Assembly: GCA_038227745.1 (NCBI GenBank)
Contig: JBBRPS010000211.1
Span: 1-13,322, forward strand
Direction of reading: 5' to 3'
Length of the DNA: 13,322 bases
DNA from: DASPXY01 sp038227745
Lineage (GTDB): Bacteria > Planctomycetota > Planctomycetia > Gemmatales > Gemmataceae
The notes beneath the pieces are model-generated. The model searched no databases. It worked only from the letters and a program-made list of their open reading frames with translations, and had not been told where the DNA came from. Both the position numbers and the translations under genes were made by a program. Numbering within the stretch: position 1 is the first letter of the stretch; each line of letters starts with the position of its first letter. Positions 1 through 12,100 of the stretch are shown here, piece after piece.

Positions 1-107
1 GCGGACGGGCCATAGGCTCCATAACCGCCGAAGGCGTAGATGCGGCCGTCGGCCCCCCCCGCGGCCGCCAAGTAATAACGGGCTGCCTGCATCGGCCGCA
101 CCGCGTT
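1..107 (-). other. Start of Kelch propeller 2, cut by the window edge
   Basis: The last 35 readable residues are NAVRPMQAARYYLAAAGG followed by ADGRIYAFGGYGAYGPS. They are identical in protein sequence to the start of Kelch propeller 1. This shows that a second PKD-Kelch unit continues beyond base 1 and that the protein is longer than the window. Confidence 0.9.
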
Positions 108-3100
108 CCAGCCGCTCCGAGTGGTGGCAAGGTGCCCCGCCGTGTCGGCGATGGTCACGGTGACCAGCGAAGAACCTTCTTCGGCGAAGGCATGATCGCT
201 GAAGACGTCGAAACCGCCCGCGGCGCCGGGGTGGGGCTGAATGGTGCCCTGCGAGGTCTGGCCGTCGCCCCAGACGATGCTGGCCGTGAAGTCGCCCGCC
301 GCTGAATTGCCCTCGGTCAACCGGAAGGTGGCGACGGCCCCGTCGAAGGAGTTCCCCTCGCCAGCCCCCAGGTTGAAGCCGACCGCCTTCAGAGGGTTGG
401 CGGTGATGGTGGCAGTGCCCGTGGCCGACGCCGAACTCCCGATCGAATCCGCCACGAACACCGTGAACGTGTAAGCTCCTGAATCTGCGTAGGTGTGGGC
501 GCCGGTCACGTCGAAGCCAGCACTCCCGTTGGGGGTGATGACGCCTGGCGAGGTCTGTCCGTCACCCCAGGTGAGGGTGGCCGTGTAGCTGGTAGTCGCG
601 CCGCCCGGGCGGACATCGACGAAGGTGGCGACCCGTCCGGAGAACGCGGCGCCTTCCTGGGCAGTCATGTCGGCCGTGGTAACCTCCAGCGCTTGCGTCA
701 CCTGCGCCGTGCTGCTGGCGCTGGTCGTGGAGCCGCCCACGTCAAGGATCGACACGTTGACGGTCATGGTGCCGGCGTTGGCGTAGCTGGAGGTGCCGGT
801 CACGTCGAAGCCGCCGCTGCCGTTGGGCGCGACGATTCCGGCTGCGGACTGCCCGTCGCCCCACGTGATCGTCGCCGTGAAGTCGCTCGCCTCCCCCAAC
901 GGGTTGGCGTCCACGAAGGACGCCACCACGATGGTGACGGGCGTCCCTGTGAACGCCTGGAAGGTGGTGCCGCTGGCGGTGAGCGGTGCGTCGGCCACGA
1001 GTGCTTGGCCGGAAAGGACCTCCACCGTCGGGGTTATTCCGGCCGAAGGGACTAACCCACCCAGGGCATACACCAGACCGTCCTTCCCCACCGCCGCGGC
1101 ATGATACACGCGCCCCTGCGACAGCGGGGCGGACAGGGTCCAGGTGTTGCTGGCCGGGTCGTAGGCCTCCACGGTCGCCAACCGCGCGAAGCTTCGGTCG
1201 TAACCGCCGAGGGCATAGATGTGGCCGTCGGGACTGGCCGCGGCGGCGTAATAGGTGCGGGCCGTGGACATGCTGGCCACCGGCGCCCAGGTGTTGGTGG
1301 CCGGGTTGTAGGCCTCCACGGAAGCGGTCGGGGTGTAGTTGGGGTCGTAGCCGCCGAGGGCGTAGATGAGGCCGTCGCTGCCTGCCGCTGCCGCGAAATT
1401 GCTGCGACCTTGCGCCATGGGCGCCGCGGCGGCCCAGGTGTTCGTGGCCGGGTCGTACACGTCCACCCTTGAGCTGCTGCTGGAAAGGCCGTCATTGCCG
1501 CCCAGGACGTAGATGCGCCCGTCCGGTCCCCGGGTGGCGGCGAAATTGGTGCGCGGCGTGGGCATGTCGGCCGCCTGCGCCCAGGTGTTGGCTACGGGGT
1601 CGTACACGTCCACACGTGCGAACTGTCCGGAGGAGCCGTAGCCGCCGAGGACGAAGAGGCGACCATCGGCCGTCGCCACCGCCGCGAAGAAATAGCGTGC
1701 CGCGGGCATGTCCGGGAGGGATGTCCAGGCGCGGGTCTGCGGGTCATACGCCTCCACCGCGGCGGACGGGCCATAGGCTCCATAACCGCCGAAGGCGTAG
1801 ATGCGGCCGTCGGCCCCCCCCGCGGCCGCCAAGTAATAACGGGCTGCCTGCATCGGCCGCACCGCGTTCCAGCCGCTCCGGGTGGTGGCAAGGTGCCCCG
1901 CCGTGTCGGCGATGGTCACGGTGACCAGCGAAGAACCTTCTTCGGCGAAGGCATGATCGCTGAAGACGTCGAAACCGTCCGCGGCGCCGGGGTGGGGCTG
2001 AATGGTGCCCTGCGAGGTCTGGCCGTCGCCCCAGGCGATGCTGGCCGTGAAGTCGCCCGCCGCTGGATTGCCCTCGGTCAACCGGAAGGTGGCGACGGCA
2101 CCGTCGAAGGCGCTCCCCTCGCCGGCCCTCAGGTTGAAGCCGATGGCCTTCAGAGGGTTGCCGGTGATGGTGGCAGTACCCACTGCTGACGCCGAGTTCC
2201 CGAGCGAATCGGCAACGGAAACCGTGATCGTATAAACGCTCTCTTCCCCGTAGGTGTGGGCGCCGGTCACGTCAAAGCCGCCGCTGCCGTTGGGCGCGAT
2301 CATCCCGGCAGACGATTGGCCATCACCCCAGAGGATGCTGGCGGTGTGATCGGTGGTCGCGCCGCCGGGGCGGTGATCGATGAAGGTGGCCACCAGTCCG
2401 GAGAACTCGGTCCCTTGCCGGGCGGTAACATTGTCCGCGGTAACCTCCAGCAATTGGCGCACGTGGGCCGCGCTGCTCGCACTGGCATTGGAGCCGCCCG
2501 CGTCATGAATCGACACGTTGACGTTCAGGGTGCCGGCGTTGCCGTAAGTGTGGGTGCCGAGGACGTCGAAGTGACCGCCGCCGTTACCATGAATGGTCCC
2601 GGCCGAGGACTGCCCGTCTCCCCAGGTAATGCTCGCCGTGAAGTCGCTCTCCGCCCCGAGCGGGTTGGCGTCCACGAAGGAGGCCACCACGATCGTGACA
2701 GGAGTCCCCGTGAATGTCTGGAAGTCGGTGCCGGTGGCGGTGAGTGGTGCGTCGACCACATAGGCGAAGCTATAGGCCGTGGCGGTGCTGGTGACGTCCT
2801 GGATACTGACCGTGATGCGGTAGACGCTGTGCCTGGCGTAGGTATGGTCGCCGCTGACGTCGAAGCTGCCGCCGGGGCGGGCGCTGACGGTGCCCGCGGA
2901 GGTCTGGCCGTCCCCCCAATCGATGCTGACCGTGTAGTAGTCCGCGGCGCTGAAGGGATCGTAGTCGGTGAACGTGGCCACCACGGCGCTGAAGGGCAGC
3001 CCTTCCGTCGCGGCAATGGTCCGGCCACTGGTGCTGAGAGGGGCGTCCAGCAGGGTGATCGTCGTGGAGGCGCTGTCGTTGGCCGCGTTCAGATCGACCT

Positions 3101-6100
3101 GATTCAATCCGGTCACACGGGCGGTGTTCGTCAGGGTTCGCCCCGCCCTGCCGGTGATCTGGACGTTGATCCGAAGGGTGGCGGTTTGCCCCCGCGCCAG
3201 GTCGCCCACGGTCCAGATACCGCTGCCGCTGTCGTAGGTCGTCCCCGCGCTCGGGCCGGCGCTGACGAAACGCAACCCGGCGGGCAGCAGGTCGGACACG
3301 CGGACGCCGGTGGCCGGGCTCGGGCCAGCGTTGGACACCGTGATCACGTAGCCGAAGTTGTCCCCTTCCGTGGCGGAGGACCTGTCCCCCTGCTGCGTGA
3401 CCGACAGGTCGGCGCTGGGCTGGACGGTGACGCTCGTGCTGTCCTGGTCGTTCTGGTCGTTGGTGTCCCCCTGATCGACGAAGCTCAGGCGGGCTGTGCT
3501 GGTGAAGGTCTGGTTCGCCGTGTCCCGGTTGACCCGGGCAGTGATCTGTAAGGTGGCGCCGGCGCCGAGGTCGAGGTGATCGATCTCCCACAAGCCGGTG
3601 ACGTTGTTGTACGTCCCGGCCGTGGCCGTGGCGCTGACGAACGTCAGGCCGGCGGGCAGCAGGTCGGTAATCTGCACGCCGGTGACCGCCGACGGCCCGG
3701 ACAGGTCGCGGACGGTGACGGAGTAACGGACGAGCCTGGTCTCGAATGGGCTGGGGTCATCCACCGCAACGGTCACCGCCAGGTCGGCCGTGGCCGGGAC
3801 GATCGTGAAGGTGCGGACGTAGTTGCCCCCTTCGCTGCCGTCGGCGTCGCCGTCAAGGCGGATGCCGGCCAGGTCGTGGATGCTGGAGTTGAGGTTGCTG
3901 ATCACCGTCAGGCGGTAGTTGCCCACGGGGAGCCCGGCCCCCGCCAGACCACCGATGGCGAGCCCGGCCACACGGCTGCCGGGGACGTAGTGCGGCGTCA
4001 GCGCGTAGAGGACGTCGTCGGCACTGCCAAAGCCGAAGGAGCCGGCCTTGCGCAGCTCGTAGAGGGCCGGGGCGGCCACATCCACGGCGTTGACGTCCTC
4101 GCTGAAGGTGAGCTGGAGCTGGTTGACCGCGCCGCCGGTGACGGTGCCGGCGTGGAGGGCGGCGGGGTGGCTGGCGACGATGGTGGGCGGCGTGGTGTCG
4201 CGGCTGTCGCCGCGGAACTCGTAGGCGCCCATGTCCGTGGCGCCGGGCGCCAGGCTGAACAGCACGGAAGCGGCGTTGTTCAGGTCGGCCTGGCCGTTGT
4301 AGCCCGCGAGGAACTGATAGGCGCGCTGCCCCCCTGCGGAGATGCCCACGGTGGGGTTGAGGCCCTGGTTGCCCGGCCCGTAGTCGAAGCGGATGCGCCC
4401 GTCGCTGAAGAGGACCACCGCGAAGTTGACCGCGCTGTTGTCCTCCGGGTTGAAGGCCAGCCAGCGGACCGTCACCTGGCCGGAGACCGAGGTGTCATAC
4501 CAGATGCCGCTGCCCGGCCTCAGGATGATGTCGTAGCCCAGGCTGTCGGCCGCCAGGGGGGCGATCTGGGTATTGGCAATCAGCTGGTCGGCCTTGCTGC
4601 CCTGGTTGGAGAAGAAGTCGGTCGGCAGACGGATATAGCCCTGGCCGTAGACAACCAGATACTGGAAGGTGCCGCCGTAGTACGAGAAGGCGAAAGGCAG
4701 GGAGACGGAAATTCCCCCGCTGTTGTCGATGCCCAGGCGCGTGCCCGTCGCCGCGAACAGGCTGGCGCCCTGCGGGGCCGCAGAGTAATCCGCCGGGCCC
4801 AGGTTGGCCGTGCCGGGGTCGTCCTGACGGGCGAAGCCCTCGACGTCGGTGCCGTAGGACCAGGAGTAGCCGCGGTCGATGGCCGGCGAGCCAGCCTTGA
4901 GGTAGAAGTTGTCGTCGAGACCGCCGTCACGGAAGACGCCGTTGACCTGGGCGAAGCCGAAAACGTTGTCGGCCCCGTTGAGGTCCACGAAGCCGGGGTC
5001 GGCGTCGATCGAGTGGCCGTCGCGGCCGGAGACCGCCTGCCAGTCGGCCAGGGTGTCGCGGGCGGCGCTATTCCAGAAGCCGATGTGGGCGTTGGGGTCG
5101 GTCCCCTTGTGCAGCAGGTTGTAATCGCTGGTGACCGCGTTCTGGCTGCTGGCGTCGATGGACAGGGCGAAACCCGATTCCACCCAGACGATGTTGCTGC
5201 GCAGGCGGATGGCACCGCCGCCGGTGTTCTCCACCCGGATCGCATCACCGACGAGTTGGTAGATGGTGTTGTTGACGACGTCGAGGTCGAAGTAGTTGTA
5301 GGCCCCCCGCAGGAGCAGCCCCTGATTAGTGTTGGCGTAAATCACGTTGTCGGTCAGCGGCGTGTACCTGGAGCCGCCGCTGGAACGGATGCCCACCGAG
5401 TTGGAGTACACCTTGTTGCCGACCACCGAACCGCCGCCGTCGATGCCGACGCCGGAGTTGTCGAAGACCCGGTTGTGGTGGACGGAATTCGCGCCGCTAA
5501 TGCCGGTGACGTTGCCGGAAACTACGTTCCCCGTCACCTCGTTGCCACCCTGGATGCCCGTGCCGGTGACTTGATTGGAGACGGTGTTACCTTCCACCAG
5601 GCCGGCGCCCTTGATGCCGACGAGGGTGTTGTCGTGGACCACGTTGTTGCGGACCACGGTCTGTTGATTGCGGAACGGATCGAAACCGCCGACAATGCCG
5701 GTCTGGTTGCCGAAGACCTCGTTGTCACTGACGAGGACGTTCGCCTGGGAGGCGGTGATACCGGTGCTCCTGTTGTCGAAAACGGTGTTACCCGTGACGA
5801 TGCTGCCCGCGCCGCCGACCGAGATGCCGACGAACTGGTCGTCCAGGTAGTTGCCGCCCGGAATGCCATGCACGTTGTTGCCGGAAATGACGGCGTTGGT
5901 GTTGCCCTCCAGGTCGATGCCGTAGATGTTGTTGCCGAAGATGGTGCTGTTCGTGACCGTCAGGCCGGTGCTGCCGGACTGGCCGCCCGCGAAGATGCCG
6001 GCGTAGCCGCCGGTGATCTGCAGGTGGTCGAGGGTGACGTTTGTGGCGTGCTGCAGCTCGAACACGTAGCTCGTGCCGCTGGCCGGGTTGTCCCGGTTCA

Positions 6101-9100
6101 GGAGGGCAACGGCGGCACTCGGCCCCACGATGCGGACGCCGCTGTCCTCGGCGGTCAGGACCACGTTGCGCAGCAGGTTGTAGGTGCCGGTATCGACGAA
6201 GACCGTGTCGCCGGCGTGCGGGTGGAAACTGGCAAGGAGCGCGGCCAGGTTGGCCATCGGCTGGTCGGGCCGTTTGCCGCTGTTGGCGTTGTTGCCGGGC
6301 TCGTTCGTGAAGACGTTGCCGGCGAGGGAGCCGTCGTTGACGTAGAAGGAGTGGCCGCCGTTGGCGACCAGGAAAGGCTCCTCCGAGACGGCGCTCGGCC
6401 GGACGCCATCGTTCGCGGTGACGCGGATGCGGTACTGGTTCCCTTCGGGGAGGGTGCTCGGGACCGTCCAGAGGAAGCTGCCGTTGCCGAAGGAATCCAT
6501 GCCCAGGTTCGAGGCCAGCGGCGCCCAGGTGGCGCCGTTGTCGCCCGATAGTTCCAGGTTGGCCGTCGGGGCGGGCAGGCCGTTCAGCCCGTCGGCGTGC
6601 CAGGTGACTGCCACCTGCTGGCCGATCTGTAGCTTTTCCAACTGGTTGGGGTAAACGAGCTGCACCGTCTGGCTGGGGCGAAGGGTGGCTTCGGGGGTGT
6701 TGCCGTAGGCCCCGATGTCCACCCGGCCGCCGTTGGGCGCCGGCTCCCTTGCGAAGGAGTCGAACGGGTGGCCGCGATCGACTGCTGGCGAGCTGCTCTG
6801 CAGGTGGAAGTTGTCGTCGGCCCCGCCGTCGGTCCCGGCGCTGTACCCGAGGATGCCGTCAGGGCCGGCCGGTTGCACGAACAAGGGATTGGCGACGATA
6901 CTGTGTCCATCCAGCCCTGTTTCGTAATACCAGGTGGCACGGTCGGTGAAGTCCTGCCCCTGCCACGACCCCAGCTTGCCGGTACCGTACAGGACGTTGT
7001 AATCGCTCTGGAAGCCGGCCTGGGCGTCGCTGGGCACGAAGATATCGTAGCCGGCCTGGGCCCAGAGGATGTTGTTGCGCAGGACGACGTTGCGGGCACC
7101 GCTGCTGACCCGGACCGCATCGCCGGTCGGCTCGAACACGGTGTTGTTGACGATCTGCGCGCCAAGCTCAGCGGAAATACCCACGTCGGAGTTGGCGTAG
7201 ACGAGGTTGTTGACGACCTTGCCGCTGTTGCTGACGATGCCGACCGTGTTGCCATACACGCGGTTGCCCTGCACCATGCTGGACGAGCTGATGCCGGTGG
7301 TGTTGTGGTAAACGCGGTTATCGACGACCAGGCTGCTGTAACCGATGCCGATGTCGTTGTCGTACACCAGGTTGCCGCGTACCTCCCCCCCGGTGATGCC
7401 GACTTGGTGCCCGCCGTGGACCGTGTTGCCCGTCACCAGGACTGTGCCGCCAGCAGAAATGCCGGTGTAGGTGTTGTCGTGGACGAGGTTGCCGCTGACC
7501 GTGCCGGATCCGCCCACCCTGATGCCGTTGGAGCCGCCGGAGACGTCGTTGCCGCGGACCGTCAGGCGATCGCCTCCCAGGCGGATGGCAGTCTCGCGGT
7601 GGTGGACGAACGTGTTGTCGATGACGGTGGCGTCGTTCGCCGCGATGGTGACACCATAGAACTGGTCATCATTGAAGGACGCATTACCGGGCAGGCCGTA
7701 GAACGTGCTGCCCACCACGGTCGCGCGGTCGTTGCTGGCGTCCAGGTGGAGGCCCTGGTAGGAGTTGGCGAAGATGACGCTGTTGCTGACCGTCAGACCA
7801 GTGCTCTGTGAACCGGCCGCGGCAACGATCCCCTCGGCTGCCCCGGTGATCCACAGGTGGTCCAGGGTGACATCGGTGGCGTGCTGCAGTTCGATGGCGT
7901 ACCCGGAGGAGGTGTTGCCCCGGTTCAGCAGGGCGACCCCCGTGCTCGGACCCTCGATGCGTACGCCGCTGTGCTGCGCGCCGATGACAAGGTTTTCGAG
8001 CAGGTTGTAGGTGCCGGTATCGACGTGAACGACGTCGCCCTGGCCCAAGCGGTACGCCGCCAGCAGGGCCGCCAGGCTGGCCATCGGCCTGTCGGGACTC
8101 TTGCCGCTGTTGGCGTTGTCGCCGATTGCCCTGGTGAACACGTCCCCGGCGGTGGAGCCGTCGTTGACGTAGTAGTCGTGGCCGTTGTTGGTGACCTGGA
8201 AGGTGCCGCTGGTCCCCCGGGCCTGGAAGCCGTCGTTGGCGGTGACGCGGAGGCGGTACTGGTCCCCTTCCGGGAGGTTGGCGGGGACGGTCCACAACGC
8301 GCTGCCGTTGCCGTAGCGGTCGACGCCCAGGCCCGCAGCCACCGGCGCCCACGAGGTGCCGCCGTCGGCCGACAGCTCCAAGTTGAACGTCGGCGCAGCC
8401 ACCCCGGCCGGGTTGGCGGCCAGGATCTCGATGCCGGAAATGATGGCGTACACGAAGAGGCCCGGCTGGGTGACGAGGTCCAGGGCGATGCCGGTCCCGC
8501 CGGCCGCGGTGACCGTGAAGGTCTTCACGGTCGCTTTGAGGGCCGCCCCGGCGTCCGCGACGATGTCATAGTTGGCCAGGGCGGTGGTCCCCTGGAGCCG
8601 GATATCGAACTTGCGCACGCCGGCCGTCAGGCCCTGGAACGGCTCGACGAAGTGCAGCCGGAGTGTGTAGGTGCCGTCGGGCACTGGGAGGCGGTAAGCC
8701 AGCGTTTCGCTCCCCTGGCGCCCCGAGTCATAGGTCTGATAGACTTGCTGCGGGGCGGGGTTCTGGACGCCGCTCGTATCGACGGCTTGCGCGATCGCTT
8801 GCGGGTTAAATGCCGGGGGGCCTGCGAGGAAGAAGCTGTCCGGCCCCCAGACGTCCACGGCGCCGCCGCCGACGTTGATCAGGCCGACCGGCCGCAGGGG
8901 CGTCAAGCCGGACGAATGGAAGCCGATCGCCACCTGCTGACCGTTCTGCAGCTTGTCCAGCCCGTTGGGCGCCAGGATCTGCACGGTCTGGGCGGGACTG
9001 GCGGGCGTCTCCGGCGTGTTGCCGTAGGCCCCGAGGTCCACGCGGCCGCCGTTGGGCGCCGGCTCGCGAAGGTAGTGGTCCGTTGGGTTGCCGTGGTCCA

Positions 9101-12100
9101 GGGCCGGGGAGCCGCTCACCAGGTGGAAGTCGTCATCAATGCCCGTGTTCTTCCCCACCTGCTGGAGGTGGACAGCATCGACCCGGACAGTTGCCCCATA
9201 TCCCCCATAGGTCGCGGCATTGGAAACCTTGATCGTCATCCTGTCGCCCGAGACCTGGAACGAGCCGAGCGACTTCCAGGAAACGCCGGCTGCCGTGAAG
9301 TCCCGTGAGGTGTCCCACTGGTTCAGCCGGATCTGCGTGGTCAGGTGGTCGCCGTCGAAGACCTGGTAAGGGACACCATAGGGCGGGTTACCCTCCGACG
9401 TCCAGGTGACGGCCACCTGATAGGTGGCGCCGAACACCAGGTGGTCGAACGAGTAACTCGCCACCTCGCTGCCGGTGCCGGGCGCGATCTGGGCGCTCGA
9501 CCCGTTCAACGCGAGCGCGTTGGCGGTCGTGGTCCAGCCGTCGGTCTGACGATACCGGGGCGTACCATCGGCGAGGAGAGACGGATCGCCGTTGTCGATG
9601 ATCTGCGCCGCACCCACCGCCGGGGAACTGAAGCCGAGGATCCCGTCGGGGCCGGCCGGGTTGACGAGTCCCGGGTCGGCGTCCAAGCTGTGCCTATCCA
9701 GGCCCAGCTCGTAGGACCAATCGACCAGCCGAGTGAACGTCCGTCCTTCCCACAGCCCGATCTTGCCCTGGTCGGTGGTGTAGAGGTCGTTGTAGTCGCT
9801 CTGGAACCCCACCTCGGCGCTTGGGGTCACCGCCACCGCGTAGCCCGCTGCCACCCACAGGATGTTGTTGCGGAGGTGGACGTTACTCGTGAAATCCACG
9901 CGGACCGCATCGCCCTGCGGCTGGTAGACGGTGTTGTTGACGATGTCGTGGATCGGGAAGTAATAGCCATTGGTCAGGGAGATCCCCTGGTTGGTGTTGG
10001 CGTAGATGACGTTGTTGGTGATCACCCCGGACTGTTCGATGCCTACCAGGTTCGAGTAGACGCGGTTGCCGGACACGAAGTGAGCGAAATCGATCCCGGA
10101 CCCGGTGTTGTGGTAGACCCGATTGTCGTGGACCTGTTCGCCGCCCAGGATGCCGGTGGCGTTGTCGTGGACGTCGTTGCCCCAGACCTCCGCGCCACCG
10201 CTGATGCCTTCTCGCGCGTTGCGGTAGACCGTGTTCTCGCTGATCACGCTGATCACGCCTGTTCCCCTGATGCCGGTGGCGTTGTCATGCACCAGGTTGC
10301 GTTTGATCACGGAGCCGCCGTCAATGCCGATGCTGGTTCCGTAGATCTCATTGCCGCTGACAAGGGCGCGCAGTCCGCTGCTGCTGATCCCATAGGCGCT
10401 GTCGTAGAGCAGGTTCTGCGAGACCGTGGCGTCGGCGCCCTCGACCGCGATGCCGGTCTGTTGGTCGTCGCGGTTGGGCGAAGCGGTCCCCGTGCCGAGC
10501 ACGCCGAACAGGGTGTTGCCGGCCACCGTCGCCCGGTTCTGGCCCGTGCCCAGGAAAACGCCAAAGGACTCGTTGCCGAAGATGGTGCTGTTGCTGACCG
10601 TCAGGCCGCTGCCGCCGCCGTTCCGGATGGCGTAGACGCCGTAGGAGCCGCCGGTGATCCACAGGTGATCCAGGGTCACGTTGGCGGCGTCGCGGACCTC
10701 GAAGGCGGCGCTCGGGGAGTCGAAGTTGCCGCGGTTCAGCAGGGCCTTGCGGTCGGCCAGCGCGGCGTCGTGGTAGCCCTCGATGGTGACGCCGGAGGCG
10801 GCGGCGGTCAGGACGATGTTGGCGCCCAGGTTGTAGGTGCCGGCGTCCACGCGGATGACGTCGCCGGCCTTGATCTGGAAGCTGGCCAGCACGGCGCCGA
10901 TGGAGGCCTTGGGGCGGGACGGATCCAGGCCGTCGTTGGCGTTGTTGCCCGCGGCCGTGGTCCAGTCGCCGGTCACGAAGGCGCCGTCGTTGACGTAGTA
11001 GACGTGGGTCGGCGCGGTGATCGTGAACGTGGAGTTGCTGGCGTCGGTCAGCGCCGGGTTGTCGTTGCGCGTGACGCGGACGCGGTAGTTGCTGCCGGGG
11101 GTCAGCGCGTCCGGGAGAACCCACTGGTACTCGCCGTTGTTGGGGGCGCCGTCCGCGATGGTCAGGACGGCCGTCTCGGTGCTGTCGGCGGCCACCTGCA
11201 CCAACTCGATCTTGACGGTGGAGGCGCTATCCTGGCTGCGCCAGGTGATGGGGAAGGTGCGCCCCGCCGGCCAGACCTCGCCGCCGTCGGGGCGGGTGAC
11301 GAGGACGTACTGCGCTGGGCTGAGCGATGCCTGGGGCGTGTTGCCGAAGGCCCCGAGGTTGATGAAGTTGCCGTTCGGGGCCGGCTCGGCGGCGGCGCTG
11401 TCCGTCGGGGCGCCGCGGTCGATGGCGGGCGAAAAGACGCCGGCGTCGAGGGTCAGGACGGCGACGGGGAAGATGGGCAGGCCGGACGGCCCGATCACCG
11501 GGGCGAGTGAGCCGCCGTGGAAGCTGCCGTACCGGCTTTGTTCGTGGAAATCGCCGGCGCCCACGTTCACGAACAGCGGATCGGCCGAGACGCTGTGCAG
11601 GTCGGTGAAGGCGGTGTTCTGCCAGGCCAGCAGGGTCGGCCGGGCCACGCCCTGCCAGAAGGCGACGTTGCCGGCGCCGGTGGCGTACAGCAGGTTGTAA
11701 TCGCTGGCGAAGCCTTGCTGGCTGGCGCTGTCCACCCACAGGTCGTAGCCGGCCTGGGCCCACAGGATATTGTTGCGCAGGTGCGCGTTGGACAGGAAGC
11801 GGCCCTCGATGCGGACGGCGTCGCCCTGCGCTTGCATGACCGTGTTACTGACGATCTCCGCATTGCTGGTGACCAGGTAAATCCCCACTTGGCTGTTGTC
11901 GTAGACGAGGTTGTTGCGGACCACAGACGACGCCTGCCACCAGCTGGGCGCGATGCCGATCTGGTTCGCGTGGACCACGTTGTCGAACACGTTGGCCGCG
12001 TTGATGCCCACTGTGGTGTTCTGGTAGACCTGATTTTCGTGGACCAGGCCGCTGCTGAAGATGCCCTGGTAATTGTCGTGGACGACGTTCCGCAGGACGT

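Larger units (their letters stand above)
1..992 (-). repeat. Tandem direct repeat, copy B (partner of 1762-2753)
   Basis: Partner of the repeat at 1762-2753. Differences in the first 300 bases are at 120, 217 and 274. The 217 change alters one residue (Asp in copy A, Gly in copy B). The copy runs off the window edge at base 1, so the full extent of near-identity is not visible. Confidence 0.93.

Noticed and set aside
2256..3551. Plus-strand open frame of 431 codons, and similar frames at 495-1055, 7857-9308 and 11517-12626
   Set aside because: All are in the same antisense phase opposite PKD, DUF11 or beta-helix sequence, with no family resemblance and no ribosome-site context.
2770..3591. 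Minus-strand open frame of 273 codons in a different phase
   Set aside because: Out of phase with the real gene and very rich in Arg, Pro and Gln, as expected of a shifted GC-rich frame. The in-phase translation gives DUF11 and PKD domains.
3825..3860. DGDADG loop as a dockerin, RTX or EF-hand calcium motif
   Set aside because: Only one such loop is present, and its position matches the usual final loop of the SbsA/Big_5-type domain. There is no repeat series.
3576..6551. Plus-strand open frame of 991 codons, the longest Met-to-stop frame
   Set aside because: It is the exact codon-aligned complement of the beta-helix and Ig coding sequence, has no recognisable domain, and is low-complexity (V, A, G, D, R rich). 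The minus-strand translation is full of known families.
9345..11510. Plus-strand open frame of 721 codons
   Set aside because: Same codon-aligned antisense artefact, lying opposite beta-helix module 2. Its periodic VVDDVV-like text is the complement of repeated Asn-rich coils.
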